Shown one piece after another: positions 22,777-35,419 of a DNA stretch of 64,000 nt. Location: NCBI RefSeq assembly GCF_030272615.1, contig NC_081410.1, forward strand, positions 228,814,915-228,878,914. Reading direction: 5' to 3'. Made by a program: the position numbers and the translations under genes. How positions within the stretch are numbered: the first letter of the stretch is position 1; each line of letters opens with the position of its first letter. The notes under the pieces were generated by a model. That model was not told where the DNA came from. It saw only the letters and a list, made by a program, of their open reading frames with translations, and made no database searches. Source of the stretch: Cryptomeria japonica (lineage: Eukaryota > Streptophyta > Pinopsida > Cupressales > Cupressaceae).

Positions 22777-24303
22777 TGAAGAGCACACAGTTATACTGAG
22801 AGGGGGGGTGTCAGTATAATGAAACTTTTCAATTCAATATTTTATATGATAGAATCAATCACTAAAAATAATTTTGCATATGAACACAATAACACAAAGA
22901 TTTAAGTGGAAACCCAATGCGAGAGAAAACCACTGAAAATGAATGCTATATATTTATATTCTTTTACAATTTTGTGAGCACCAACCCACTAGAAGCACCA
23001 ACTCCCTAACTCTATTTTGTGAGCACCAACCCACTGGAAGCACCAACCCCCGAACTCTGTTTTGTGAGCACCAACCCACTGGAAGCACCAACTCTCTCTG
23101 CTGAAATTGTGAGCACCAACTCACTCTTCACAAATCTAATTTTCCATCTTGAACATGTTGCTGTAACAATGGATGATGGACAATGGTAACACTCTTTAAA
23201 TCTGCATACACATCTTCATACAAATATGTCACAATTTCTTTCTTAAATCTGCTGTAAGCTGATCATAAATCTGCCTTACTCTTCATTTCAAATCTGCATG
23301 TGCTAAGTTTATATATCTGCTATTGTATTCTAAACTTATGCTCTTTTAGGACTGATTGTTCATGTTTCTCTTTGCACACCTCTTACTTCACCTACGTGAG
23401 GTATACTTTCAAAAATCCACAGTTTTATACAAAGTATATATATCTAGCATATCAACATCATTCTCAAAGCATTTTTAAAAATTCATATATATATGTGCTA
23501 GTTCCACCGGTTGCAAACCAACATGACTTTTAGTTTGAAAAGTCATATCCTTCAATATTTCAATAACTTCTTTTTGTTAAATTCTATTAATAAACTTTTT
23601 ACGGGAGTATTTGTTTGCCAAACACTTTTGTTTATATTAATAAACTCTTATGCCACTATACCTTAGACAATACTTTTCATAATAAACAAACCACCGAACT
23701 TAATGAAGCCTGATAATATGTATTGTAAAAATAAGGTATGTAATTTATTTACGATATTATTTTCTCCCAGACGGTATTAAGTAAGTTCCGCAAAACACAA
23801 AGTTTAATAATTTTTGCTGTCGAGATTTATTTTTCACTTTTAATTTTGCCGCTCCATATCTATCTCCGCTTTAATTAATTTAAAGTGTGCCGCCGATAAT
23901 ATTGTTCAATATATTAACGCTCATGAGGTGCCGTAAAAAATACTTGGTTAATACATCCGCCATCAATTTTTTCGCTTTAATAAACTTGCCGCTATATTAA
24001 TATATTTGCCGATAATTATGAAGTCTTTCCATATTATATATCGGGTAATAAATATATCGGATTATTTATAAAGTCTTTCCATTAATAGTTTTCATTTGAT
24101 TTCTATTTTTGCCTTCAGATAATGATATAGATACGAACCATGCTCACTGTAATCTTCTGCTTCATCGTGCTGATTTGCCAGGAAACTTCCAAACCAACAC
24201 TTGACTCTAGGATATATTTTAGATACTTTCATTCTTTCTGTGATGTCATTTTAGATGCTTCCTGCTTTCAATTAATTTGACATCAATGACAATACTTGCA
24301 TCA
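22777..24303 (-). repeat. 5' LTR of the Sirevirus-like element
   Basis: 1527 bp, matching 16026-17569. Outer end ..TGCATCA at 24303, inner end TGAAGAGC at 22777, beside the PBS. Confidence 0.92.
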
Positions 24304-24810
24304 ATAAACTCCTGTCACTTGTCTTATGATTAACTGAGAATCTCCATAAATATGTAGATTTTTAACACTCAACGCCAAGGCTGCTTTAATTCCAACTATA
24401 AAAGCTTCATATTCAACAATGTTGTTGGTACATAAGAAATTGAGACGATATGATAAAGAAATAGGCTTCTTTTTAGGAGAAATTAAGACCACCCGTACCC
24501 CCGATCCTGTACGACACTTAGAGCCGTCGAAGTACAGTTCCCAAGTCTCATCAACCTCAATGGAAAGAATGTATTAATCGGGAAAAGACTCCGGATTAGG
24601 TAGGGAGAAGGGTGAAGGAGCATCAACTAAATGATTAGTCAACACTTGACCCTTTATTGCCTTTTGTGAGACAAACTTAAGGTCAAACTCGATCAACATC
24701 ATAACCCACTTAGCTAAGTGTCCGGAAAGATCAGTTTTGGAGAAAAGATGTTTAAGAGGATCAAATTTAATGATAACATGAATCTCAGCATTCAAGAGAT
24801 AATGCCTCAA
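24304..24810 (-). pseudogene. Gypsy RNase H end and N-half of the second RNase H
   Basis: On the minus strand 24810-24574 continues the first RNase H (LRHYLLNAEIHVI, then LAKWVMMLIEFDLKF). After a TAA, the second RNase H starts (WELYFDGSKCRTGSG, VEYEAFIVGIKAALAL, LHIYGDSQLIIRQVTG), with its catalytic Asp, Glu and Asp visible. It is cut at 24304 by the copia LTR. Two RNase H domains in tandem are the diagnostic trait of Tat-lineage gypsy elements. Confidence 0.88.
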
Positions 24811-24840
24811 CTTTTGGGTTGCAAAGACTAAAGCAAGGCA

Positions 24841-26541
24841 CTATCTCTGTATCGTAGAATATCGGACTTCGTAATCGAGTAGAGTGCGGCTTATGTAATA
24901 AACCGGGCATTCTCTACCATCCTTATCACATTGTGCCAATAAGGTTGCAAGAGCTTGAGGGAAACCAACGGTGTATAGAAGAAAAGGCTTAGTGGGATCA
25001 GCAGGTTGAAGAATGGGAGGATTGGCCAAATAAGTTTTTAAGTCTTCGAATGCTTGACGACAATCCTCATTCCATTGGAAAGTGATATTCTTCTTAAGCA
25101 ATTGTGTGAAGGGAAAGGTACGATCTGCAAGTTGAGAGACGAACCTACAAATAGCTTGGATCTTTCCTTGCAAACTTTTTAGTTGAGAAACGTTCTTAGG
25201 AGGTGGCATGTTCACAATAGCATCTATCATTTTCGTGTCCACCTCAATGCCACGATGTGAAACTACGAATCCTAATAGTTTTCCGCTATCTACACCAAAA
25301 ACACATTTTCGGGGATTCAAACGCATGTTATACTTACAAATTCTCTCAAAGATTTGATGAAGGATCTTAACATGATCTGTACGAAGGACGGATTTGGCTA
25401 ACATATCATCAACGTAATCTTCTAAGGTCTTATGCATATAGTCATGGAAAATGAGAGTCATAGCACGCTGATAGGTTGCGCCTGCATTTTTCAATCCAAA
25501 AGGCATCATAATCCAGCAAAACGTACCCCAAGGAGTTGTGAAAGCAGTTTTATATTGATCTTGGAGATTGATGAAAATTTGATTATATCCTGAGAAACCA
25601 TCCATAAAGGATAGTAAAGCATGTCCTACTACCGAATCCACTATCATATCAATATTTGGGAGGGGAAAATCATCTTTTAAAGAGGCCTTGTTCAAATCAC
25701 GAAAATCAATACACATCCTAATCTTGTTTACAGCTTTAGCCACCGCCACAATGTTTGAAATCCATGGGGAATAATCGATAGGATGAATGAATCCAGCATC
25801 CAACAATTTTTCAATCTTAGCTTTAACAAGTAATGCCACTTTAGGGTGAATCTTTCGAATCTTTTGCTTCACGGGTTTAGCATCAAGAACTAGGACAATG
25901 TTATGAGTGACAATCTTAGGATCTACGCCAGGCATGTCAGAATATATCCAAGCAAAGATCTCAGGAAATTCATGTAACAACTTAGCATATTGCTTTTGCT
26001 CTTCTTCGTCAAGACATTTCCCTATCTTGATGATCTTATCTTCAACACAAGGATCCATCTTGATATCAATGGTGTCATTTATTAGGAGATTGCTTTGTTG
26101 AGGAGCATCTTTCAATTGAGGAAATTCTTTAACTATCTCATCGTTATTTCTTTCTTTCCCAAAGTAAGCTTCCGCATTTAAACAAAAAGGAAAACTACAA
26201 TTATGGTGATAACAAGGAAGGTTGTCATAAGCTCCCAAGAATTCAGCTAAGGAATCATCGGTAGAAAAAACATCCAAAGCAAAGACACAGGAAGGGTCAA
26301 AGTCAATATATTCTGGATATTTTAATGAGAGAGAAGCATAAATGATATTAACACTGATAGATGGTCTCTTAGAGGCTTTAGTACGCTTGAAAGGATCATA
26401 ACCAAGCCCAAATGTCATATCACGAAAATTGTTTTTCAAGGTAACTTTAATCCCTTGTTCTTGAGCACCACATCCATTTCCATTAAATCCACACCTGGAT
26501 AGGATGTGAAAACCAGGACCATAAAGGTTAGTCATTTCCAA
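24841..26541 (-). pseudogene. Tat-type gypsy reverse transcriptase and start of RNase H
   Basis: 566 open codons. RT blocks run from RMCIDFRDLNKASLKDDFPLPN through FMDGFSGYNQI and MPFGLKNAGATYQRAM to the active site LEDYVDDMLAKS, then thumb/connection (NPRKCVFGVDSGKLLGFVVS, LQGKIQAICRFVS). The first RNase H begins at PFLLYTVGF with the usual Asp region altered, and is broken by a TAG after YSTIQR where it should continue into CLALVFATQK. The RT domain itself appears complete. Confidence 0.93.
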
Positions 26542-26559
26542 AGGAGGATTTTCAAAAAG

Positions 26560-27432
26560 TCAAGGATCAAAATCCTCTAAACCAGAAACTAAGGGAGATG
26601 GAATCTGAGAAGCCGCCACAAAGTTATTACTCAATGGCCAAGATAAAGTAGATTGCTTTTTAGGTTCTTCTTCTTTCTTCTTTTCGACCTTAGGTTCTCT
26701 AGGGGGAATTTTGTATTCCGCTACGAAAGTAGGATTGAAATCAAGGGATCCCCAATCATCTTCTGCAAGAATCTGTTCAGGAGAGAATGTATTCTCAATT
26801 GTAGAGTCAGGCTGAGAATATTCTTCCTCAAGAACCTTAGATCCACTTGAGGAAGTATCAGGGATTGAACCAAATATAGGAGACAGGTTTGATGAACTAG
26901 TCACACTAATCGGAGTAGAAGCTTTAGAGGAATTGTCTAAGATAGTTGAGGAAGAATTGATTGAAGAGGATTTAAAACTTGATGTTTGTAAACAGGCCTG
27001 AAATCTCATGTCTCCTGACAAGGTGTATGTTGTATTGTTGTGAATGAATTTGATTTGCCTATGCAAGGTAGAAGGAACAGCTTGCATGCTATGAATCCAA
27101 GGTCTTCCTAGCAACAAGTTGTATGTCAACTCTCCAGACATGACATGGATAGGAGTAGGTAAAGTAACAGGACCTACCTTAACAGGCAAAGTGATAATAC
27201 CTAGTGAAGATTTAGCAACATTATCAAAGCCATGGATAGTGAGAGAATTAGGCTTGATAAGAGATGTATCAACATTGATCTTATGCAACAAGTTAACGCT
27301 ACAAACATTAAGGCCAGAACCATTGTCCACTAATGTTCGTCTTATCGTGCTATCATTTATGATAACCACAATCATTAAGGGATAATATTGTTGTTGAATT
27401 TCACTAGAAGGCAGCTCATCTTGTGTAAACAC
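26560..27432 (-). pseudogene. Gypsy aspartic protease region
   Basis: The active-site motif appears as TLVDNGSGLNVCSVNLL, where LVDTGSSLNV would be usual (Asp kept, following residue Asn). It continues with the flap-like and ILGRPWIH-type block (NLLLGRPWIHSM). A Ser/Thr-rich, then acidic linker leads to RT. It is separated from RT by TGA at 26560 and from the upstream ORF by TAG at 27433, all in one frame. Confidence 0.88.
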
Positions 27433-27435
27433 AAT

Positions 27436-28384
27436 CTAAGCCTTAGGTGATGTAATAGAGTGAATCAAAGAAACCATATTATTAGATGTCAGTGCATGTG
27501 GGACATTCAATGTTTTCAAGGCATCTTGTAACATTCCATGATGAGTCGAGGAAGTTTGAAGCAAATCCCAAAGGGATATCTTGGCTGGAGTAGCTTTAAG
27601 TTGTTCGACAAGATCATATTCCTTACCAAGAGTTTGTGAAATACGAGGTGCTTGAGGAAGAATGAGTTGAGGATCAGGTAGAGGAGTCGGAACAACCGGA
27701 GGAGGGTTAGGTTGCCTATTGTTTCTTGTGTTATAGGTATGGGCAATTGCACTATAACTCTCCTTAGTAAGTTGTCTAGCATAGCTATAAGGATTCTTAG
27801 TGGGATTCCTTCCTTGAACCATAATGATGGGTTTGTTTAGAGTGCTAAAGGAATCATGACCGTATCCACCTTGAACCATGAAAAGAGGTTGATTAGGAAG
27901 AGGTGAAGTTGGAGAAGGACAAGCAACTTGGACAACAAAAAGAGGTTTGCTATGTTCATTCACATTGATCATGTTGATTAACTTTTTAGATGCATTATTC
28001 TTGTTTGAAAGTTTAGGTAGAGACATAAAGTCATCAAGGGCATCATCTAATAATGCATGGCCATAGTGATTGAAAGGCTTATCTTTGGACTCAAAAGGAG
28101 ACATAACATAATAGAGGGAATCATGGGGAATCATCTATGTTGCTAGATCTAGTGGAGTTGATAGGAATGTACCCACGAGAGGGATCATCCAACTTATCTT
28201 TCTCATCACCACGAAATGGCATAGTAACAAGATTGATTAACTTTTGACAAAATGAAGGTTTAGAAGGCTTAGGGTTCAAAAACTCATCTAGAGATTCATC
28301 TAATTCATCCTTACTAAACTCATAATCAACAAAATTGCATACATCATCAAAAGCATGAACTTCTTGCAAATAGAAATCAGACAT
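27436..28384 (-). pseudogene. ORF in gag position of the Tat-type element, no gag fold seen
   Basis: Two frames (28384-28121 and 28134-27436) overlap at a frameshift. The first is acidic (FDDVCNFVDYEFSKDELDE); the second is Pro/Asn-rich with repeated FMVQGG/IMVQGR-like units, then EYDLVEQLKATPAKISLWDLL. The latter block commonly precedes the protease in Tat polyproteins. I do not see the retrotransposon gag core (Trp-rich helical block) or a CCHC knuckle, so gag may be deleted or too diverged. Confidence 0.7.
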
Positions 28385-29180
28385 TTTGAAATAAAAATTG
28401 CATGAAACTTAAACACACAATGCAAGGAAAATGAAAGAAACCTATTCACCCCTTTTTTGTTTCTTTTTCGCTTTTCATTTTTTTTTTGTTTTGTTTTGGA
28501 AGAAAATGAAATAAACTAGATCTCGATCTAACAATGCAATGCAATGCAAATGAAATTGGGTTCACCAAAGATGTGTAGGGGAAAAAGTGAGACTAAGTAT
28601 GGAAACCCTAATCCCACTCTCATACACACTCATGGAATACGAAAGAGCCTAGGGAGGTAATGCAAGCCAGCTACTTCTTATGAGAAAGAGAGAGTCGTGG
28701 ATTACGTCTTAGGTTTTCTATTCCTTTGCTGTAAATGAGAGAGAGGAATGATGCAAAATGAAATCTAACCTAGAAAGCAAGTACACAAGCAAATCCTAAT
28801 CTGAGAATGCAAATCAAAGAACAACAGATACACTGCTGAAAAGTACAGATCAAAGGCAAAATTAGAGGTGCACCTGTGTCTAAAATCTGAGTAGAAATGT
28901 CCGGGACCAGGGTGCCACGCCACTGTCCTAATTTTGCAATTCTGGAGCTGCAACTGAAAGGAGGGATTCTAAGATTTGTGGGTTGTTGTTCTACCAAGTC
29001 CTGCTGACAGAGGGCAGGACAAGGGCGCCACGCCCCTGTCCTTGACAGATTTCCTGCACTTTTGAAGTTTCTAGGTGATGTAGATGCATGTTCCAAACCT
29101 GTACCTACTTCCAAATTCCTGTTTCTACACTTGCAATCTGAAAAGGGAAGGTTTGGGGTGGCTATATAGGGTTTTGCTGT
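28385..29180 (-). other. Leader between 5' LTR and coding region of the gypsy element
   Basis: Non-coding, with a GC-rich block (28865-29045) that is duplicated in reverse orientation at 6738-6919. The bases next to the LTR give no tRNA complement that I recognise with confidence. Confidence 0.6.
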
Positions 29181-30197
29181 AGTCAAACCCCCATGTTGGT
29201 GATTTCCACCTCCACGAATAGTCGATAATGTACTAAAAATGTGTGTGCAAGAACCTTGTGTATATGCAAGATCCTAAGAACGAAAGTAAACAGCCTAGAG
29301 CAACCTTAAAGAGTAAACCCTAATTGCTTATAATTGACAAAGTAAATGCTCTAAATCCATAATGCAAAGTGATCTAAAGCACAAATAAAAATCAAAATGA
29401 AGCTTATGCAAAGATCTGAAAACAACATGAAACCATACCCAGCCCCAAGGGAGAGGTACAAGCCAATCATCAGTCGGTGATCTCCTATTGTTCTTCTACA
29501 TCTTCAAAAGCCCCCAATTGATAAAATGATGCTTGATGAATGTTTGATGGATGAAAGATGAATGTTGTTGAAGACTTCAAAGATCTACTCTTTCGCTGCA
29601 AAGAAGGCTCTAATACTCCAAAAACCTGTCCTTAGATTCTTAGAAGAAGACCTCTTCAAATGAAGAAAGAGAGCTCTTAAATATGAAACCCTAGATCTTA
29701 ATTCCATGTTTAGGCCGACCTAGGATTTGAATTTCCCGTTGATATTTTTGGGTTAAGCATTATCATATCATAGGATTGTGCCTCCGAAATTTCAGGAAAA
29801 AAGTCACGGACCATGTGCATTCCCGCCACGGTCCGGCCAACTTTTCATCGAATTTTCAGGGCCGTTAGATATGATGATATTAGAGCGCATCCCAAAGTTA
29901 CAGCTGATTTCAAGATGTTTTGATATGCAAAATCGGGCCTAAACGGTCAAAACAAGACATAATTAGGGTTTATGATTAAATGATTCATTGGAGGAATAAT
30001 ATGAAATGGAGCACACTTAGGGTAAAGGGCCCAACTTTGTAATGTGTAAAGTGATGAGACATGACCTTAGATTTAATTAAATTAATTAATTAAATGCTTA
30101 AAGGGAAATGAGAAATGCAAGATGCAAAACACACTAAGGCGGGTGCCAACCTAAGTGTGAAATTGTACCACTCTACAAGGGTGTACAATTTAGGACA
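29181..30197 (-). repeat. 5' LTR of the Tat-type gypsy element
   Basis: About 1017 bp, the partner of 10034-11047. On the minus strand it begins TGTCCTAAATTGTACACC. Confidence 0.85.
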
Positions 30198-30202
30198 CTA
30201 CA

Positions 30203-31250
30203 ATACTAAAATTGATTGTTATTCTTCAATTAGTTATTAACAAGTTCTTATTTATTTTCTTCATTAGATGATTAATTTCATTATTCATAGTTCTTAATAT
30301 AGTTATCAGACCCTGCTACTACTTCAGTTTTAAGGGAGAAGGGTTTATGTATGTTACCAAAGCTCTTAGAGACCAAATACATTAGGTTCCCTCAAAGTTT
30401 ATAGATCCAAGCCCTTACCTATCTTGGGTCTATACCCTCAAGGCTTATGGGTCGCTGATCCCCCACCCTATCTTGGGACTTAACCTATTGCTTGGATTTA
30501 GACTGCCCCTCTTTGGAACATCTCATTCCAATCTTCTTAAATACTGACAACAATAGCATGATTTAGACTATAAATATACTAATTTCTTATGTATTATGAT
30601 TATATATGAAATTAAGTATGACTGTCATACATATTGCAGTCCATATTAATATTACTATTAATTCTGCATAAGAACATTATCGGGCTTCATATATTAAGCA
30701 TACTTAATACACACATTCCCATACATACCACCAAGAACAAAGATGTTACTGCCTGTAACTTAATAACAGTTCCAATTTGATCTGATCCATGGTGATGTCA
30801 CTAGATGCTTTTAATCCCTTCCCTTTATATCTATCAATGTGAGGGAGAGGTCACACCTATTCATCATGTATGTCCTTTGGCAAGAGACACACCCTTTCAC
30901 CATTAGCACCCTTTGAAAGAGTACAACTCTTCATTCTTTCTGCCCTTTGAAGGGATACAACCTTCCACAATCAGATCTGCATTTGTAATTTAAATCAGAT
31001 CTGCACTTCTAATTTTCCAAATTCTCCCCCCTTAAATGAGTTTCTCTTCTCCCTTATATCTCACGTTTGAGGGAGTCACAACTTATCATTTCATGGCTTT
31101 TGACCATTCATTAACTTTAATCAAATTTTAATTATGTCTGATTATATTCTTCTATATTTTAATTTAATTTTTATATTTATTCGTTTGTAATTTAATTTTA
31201 ATATTATTATTATTTTATATTAAATTATATTTCAAAGTAGGGACATTACA
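30203..31250. repeat. Truncated LTR of the 1036-bp family
   Basis: Aligns along its length with 36872-37907, ending AGGGACATTACA (compare GGGGACATTACA). The first roughly 32 bp of the family, including the TGTAATGTCCCC end, are missing where the gypsy LTR abuts. No internal domain of its own was recognised next to it. Confidence 0.8.
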
Positions 31251-33911
31251 CATAGTCAATTAAATATTAAGTTGCTCATTAAAAAAAAAAGAGTTATTTT
31301 ATGAATGTGCCTATTAAAAGAAAATTCAATGCATATCATATGTGTCAGATTAAAAAAGTACTGGACTCATTATCTAAAACTAACAATAAATAGTGTAACC
31401 GTAAATAAACTAGTAAAAAACTGCCACATCAATTATTCGCCCCAAAAATAAGAGTTAAGAGAAGTCAAAAGAAAATAGAACTCATCTGCAAGTTTTTGGG
31501 AAGTGGTAGTTGAAAAATAAACACGCAATCTCTCTTTGATAAGAGGCAGCTGAAAGAACACTTGGCCTCATTAATATTACAGTCTTTCATTTCTGTTTAT
31601 GTATCATCTTTATTGACATTATTAAGCACCTACGGAGGGGGGAAGAAATTTTAAATGAAGAAGAAAAGTACAAAGGGTAGAAAGGAAAGGAAGGACGATC
31701 ACATTCTGAGGAAAAAGAAGGGTAGAGAGAACACGAAAACGCATTTTTCCAGGTAGGTTCTATACCAACACTTTCTCCTGTGAAGATTTCCTTGTTTAAT
31801 AGCAATATTATGAAACAGTGGTTTTCATTGAACCTTAAGAATTCTTGTTTTCTTTGACCTCATGTGCATAGCCTTAAGGTATACAAAACACAGCTCTCTT
31901 AATGCCTTAGGCATATCTCCTAACTGATTGCAAGATTCCAGCGTATCTCCTTTTGCAATCGTGCCATTTTCTTTGTCTATTACAACTCCCTCTCACCTCT
32001 ATTATGCCACTAATGCTGATGGGTTCTTTGAAAGATATAAAAAAAATCCAGATTTCATTTCGCCAGTGCTACATCTATCCAAACATGGCTCTCTGAATAA
32101 GAATCAGCCTCACCCAACTCTTCTACCTCTCCATCCAATTAATTAAGACAAAGAGCTTCTACCCAAATACTCCTCCTTACATATCTTTAAAATTCTTGCG
32201 CCATGTTAAATATGTAATTACCTTGATTGGACGGCTATCTTAATTAAGCAAATCAAAACATATTATGAATCTTATAGTAATGGCAGCTAACCTACAACCT
32301 GATGCCAGTAGAAAAAATTCCTCTCCGTATCGCACCCTTCCTATACAATCCTAGTAAATCATACAATTTCCTACTCTAGTTTGCATCTCTTGTAGGGATA
32401 ATTAGTGCTGAATATAGCATATCAACAGGAATATGTACTATATAGGGTTTTCCAGGTTGATTTTGAGTGGTGCAAATTCCCTCCCATGGCGTCGCATCAA
32501 GATATAACAGCACGTTTTCTTGCTAAGCATTATTAAAATGAGTAATCTCAGCTTCTTATATTCCTCAACAGGTTGACATAATTTCCTGAAGCACTAAGCT
32601 CTAGAGCTTTTAGCCTAAAACAAGTAGAACCTCTAAAAGATTACTGATCCATTATGTGCTATGTCGCTGTGCCATCTTCTAATCTAAACCTTTCTTTGAG
32701 TGATTACTAAAGATCACATTAATCCTCATTTAGTTGGGTGAATGACTCATAAGAGACACCTATGTACGAAAAAAAATAATATTTTAATTTCATGCTCTGC
32801 TTGTTCAAATCTTGGCTTGGCTTTTCCCTTTATTTTCTCAGCCGCTCCAGCTATATGATGTTTTCTACTGCTTAAATATAGCTCTTTCTGCTGGTTAATG
32901 TTGTTGTAGCCCCGCCCACAATAAAGTAGATTAGCCGCTGCATTCTCTTTCAATCTTTCCTCATGGTAATTTGAAGATTAATGTCTCAATAGATGCACAA
33001 TTAAAAACCATAGAAATATACATTGGAGTGTGGTGACACCTAGAGTAGTGTTCCATAAATTGTGAATGCTTTAAAAGATTTCAAGCCTGTAAACTTTATT
33101 TCACCTGTGCGCCTCTTCATATTGTTTTACTGTAGGTAGTTAAATAAATAAATCAGTTTTTCAGTTGTAGTAGTGCTATGGAGATAAGTATGCCTAGGAG
33201 TAAATAGGAGATCAACAGAATCTTTTATATCTAAACATATAATTCTGAGTTTTATTCTTGTATTTATTTTCTCTTGGTGATAAACAGCAACAAATAAGTT
33301 TTAGATTGTGAAAATTCATATTTACTTAATTAGTTAAGGATACAGAGGAACTTGAAGATGAAAGAGAAATTATGTAATATTTGTTCTTCTAATGGATAGG
33401 AGTAAAGGATAGTTAGGAATTTGTTTTATTGTCTTCATACGTAGAATTAAAGGAATAAGATTTAAGAAAATCAGAGGAAATGAATAACAGAAGTAATAAT
33501 CAAAGAGATTTTGTATTAAATTATGGACATGAATAAAATACAAACATACTTTGGGCACGTTTTGGGCTTAGAATCCTTATTAATGGGGAAATATGTATGG
33601 GAGGACGTATCATAAAAAGATCAACTTATATTAAATGATTGATTATGATGCTTTAATTAATGAGGGTGCAAATAGGAATTTAAAAGAGTATTAGATGTTT
33701 TTGGAATCATAACAATATTTTCTTAGAATGTTCGTCACTTTGTATTAGCAAAAGCATCTTTGGAGTTTAACAGTATTTATACTATACTTGAGTCCGAATC
33801 ATTGAATTGCTTCAAAAACAAATGTATGGGTTCCATTTGAAATATGTTTAAACAACCACGTATTCATGAAAATTTAGCAAATCCACTTCTTAATGATTAT
33901 TGGGAGGGTAG
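31251..33911. other. 2.7 kb without recognisable genes
   Basis: AT-rich with short unsupported ORFs, all under 75 codons. A purine-rich stretch lies at 31635-31740. I see no LTRs, terminal inverted repeats, tRNA or conserved protein blocks. This may be old, decayed transposon DNA. Confidence 0.5.
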
Positions 33912-33916
33912 TTTTC

Positions 33917-34876
33917 TGAAAGATGCCAACCACTGATAAAAGCAATCTGATTTAGTTTTCTGATTCTGATCTCTTTGGCCAGCAATAGGGGAATTTGGTT
34001 TTATATTTTTGTTTTTGAGGTTTTATGTTTTTTTTGTGTTTTTGCAAAGTATATGCCTTGGGAATTTGACAATGCAATTGAATAACAATGATAAAACATG
34101 AACTAATGACTGAAACTAAATTTTCAGATTGACTGATTTTACAACAGCAATTAACAAATACCAATGAATAATGGAATTCAACAATGTTATGCCAAAATTG
34201 GCCTACCAGGAGTCCAACACCTTGCCTGGAGGGCTTCTTTATTGACTTAAATGAATCCAATTGCTGCTACAGGAGCTTCCAGAGAGTCCTAACTGCTCCA
34301 ATATGTTTTATTCTCCTAGATAATAATTATCAAAAACAAATCTTGCAAGAATACATGAAACTCTTACTATTTCCTTCAGGCTCCCAAGAGACTTCACTGA
34401 AATTGGTCAATTTTCCCCACTGAATTGCTCACATCTCTCACCAAAATTATCATAAGCCTGAAAGAGTGATTTATTTCCTTACTCCTAATGCTGACAATGA
34501 AATTTATGCAAAAGAACCAAATGCAAACCCTCCAAATTATTTTATAAGAATTCCAGGCAAGAAAGAATGGTACGGCTGGCCCTGGGTGATGTAATTTTGT
34601 ACTTTCGAAGCCACAACCTGCTGAAAAATGTTGGGGAAGTGTTCATATCTGTGGGTTCAACCCTGCCAAAGCTGCAAATGTGAATTTTCCTGCTATCTAT
34701 CACTTCTAACACTCAATTTCTAATCCCAATGTTGTCGTACAAGAGCCAGAAGTGTGGGGTTTCGTCCACAATACCCAAATTCGGGAGGGATATCATCCTC
34801 CAATGGCTGCCAAGCTAAATCGTGCTGGTTGCAGACCTGTAATTCTCCAAATGGAAGCAAAAACAAAAATCAAGAA
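33917..34876 (-). repeat. Partial 3' LTR of the second gypsy element
   Basis: 960 bp closely matching 40799-41755. Similarity stops at ATCAAGAA|, where the hAT terminal repeat starts. Confidence 0.9.
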
Positions 34877-34889
34877 CATAGTTTTAAAA

Positions 34890-35040
34890 CTCGCGAACTT
34901 GCCACGGACCTACGAGTCCTTGGGAGCTGCGAGTTAACTCGCCTGGACTCGTCCCTGCGAAAGACTCGCGAGTCTTTCGCAAAGACTCGCGTGAGTCTTT
35001 TGCTCGGACTCGCGAGTCTTTCGCAGGGACTCGCGGGCCC
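34890..35040. repeat. hAT subterminal repeats with a perfect 26-bp palindrome
   Basis: ACTCGCGAGTC-type units recur about six times. Positions 34956-34981 form a perfect palindrome centred on the CGCG of GACTCGCGAGTC, and related half-sites follow at 35008-35030. The first hAT copy has diverged versions (CGAGTC) near its 3' end. Such subterminal arrays bind hAT transposases in the known Ac system; binding here is inference. Confidence 0.8.
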
Positions 35041-35419
35041 AGAAAAATACGCCCGTAAAGGGTAAAACCGAGTTTTTTTTTAATTTCTCACTTCATTTTG
35101 GTTTTTCTTTGGCTATAGCAGGTTAGAAGGGTTTGGAGGAGTACAAGGAAGAAGGAAAAATCAGCAAGAGAGATCTAGGTAAGGATTTTTTCTCTCTTTT
35201 TTTTTCATTTGAATCATTTCAATGTTTTGAAACTCAAAAAAATCTTGAAAAACAAGGAGATATGCTGCCAAATTTTTTTCTATTTTCTTTCCCAAGTTAT
35301 TTCCTCTTTTTGTTTTCTTGTTTTTGAATGCTATTTTTTCCAAATGATTCATTGTCATTTTTTTTGTTGATTTTCCATAAAACCCTGCTGATTTTTTATT
35401 TTTTCATGTTAAATCAGCA

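Larger units (their letters stand above)
16026..24303 (-). mobile_element. Sirevirus-like Ty1/copia retrotransposon nested in the gypsy element
   Basis: 8278 bp with 1.5-kb LTRs at both ends, TG..CA termini, an initiator-Met-type PBS beside the 5' LTR (22762-22774) and multiple polypurine tracts beside the 3' LTR (17570-17660). Flanks are ATGAA (16021-16025) and ATAAA (24304-24308), a 5-bp target duplication with one substitution. Internal order on the minus strand is gag with zinc knuckle and long acidic coiled coil, protease, integrase, RT, RNase H, which is copia order. The large coiled-coil gag and repeated polypurine tracts point to the Sirevirus (SIRE/Maximus) group. Confidence 0.9.
10034..30197 (-). 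mobile_element. Tat-type Ty3/gypsy retrotransposon interrupted by a Sirevirus
   Basis: LTR pair at 10034-11047 and 29181-30197 enclosing, in minus-strand order, leader, a gag-position ORF, protease, reverse transcriptase, RNase H, a second RNase H, integrase, and an antisense PMD gene. The second RNase H after the first, the lack of a chromodomain after integrase, and the extra ORF between integrase and 3' LTR all fit the Tat lineage. About 8.3 kb of the interval is the nested copia element at 16026-24303. I found no convincing 5-bp target duplication: the right flank is CTACA and the left flank is the hAT terminus. One boundary may therefore be altered. All coding regions carry stops. Confidence 0.85.

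Noticed and set aside
10034-30202. Target duplication for the Tat-type gypsy element
   Set aside because: Right flank CTACA has no counterpart at the left border, which is the hAT terminus; a duplication could not be claimed.
31251-33911. Search for a second host gene
   Set aside because: Only short ORFs with no splice-supported exons or recognisable protein blocks.
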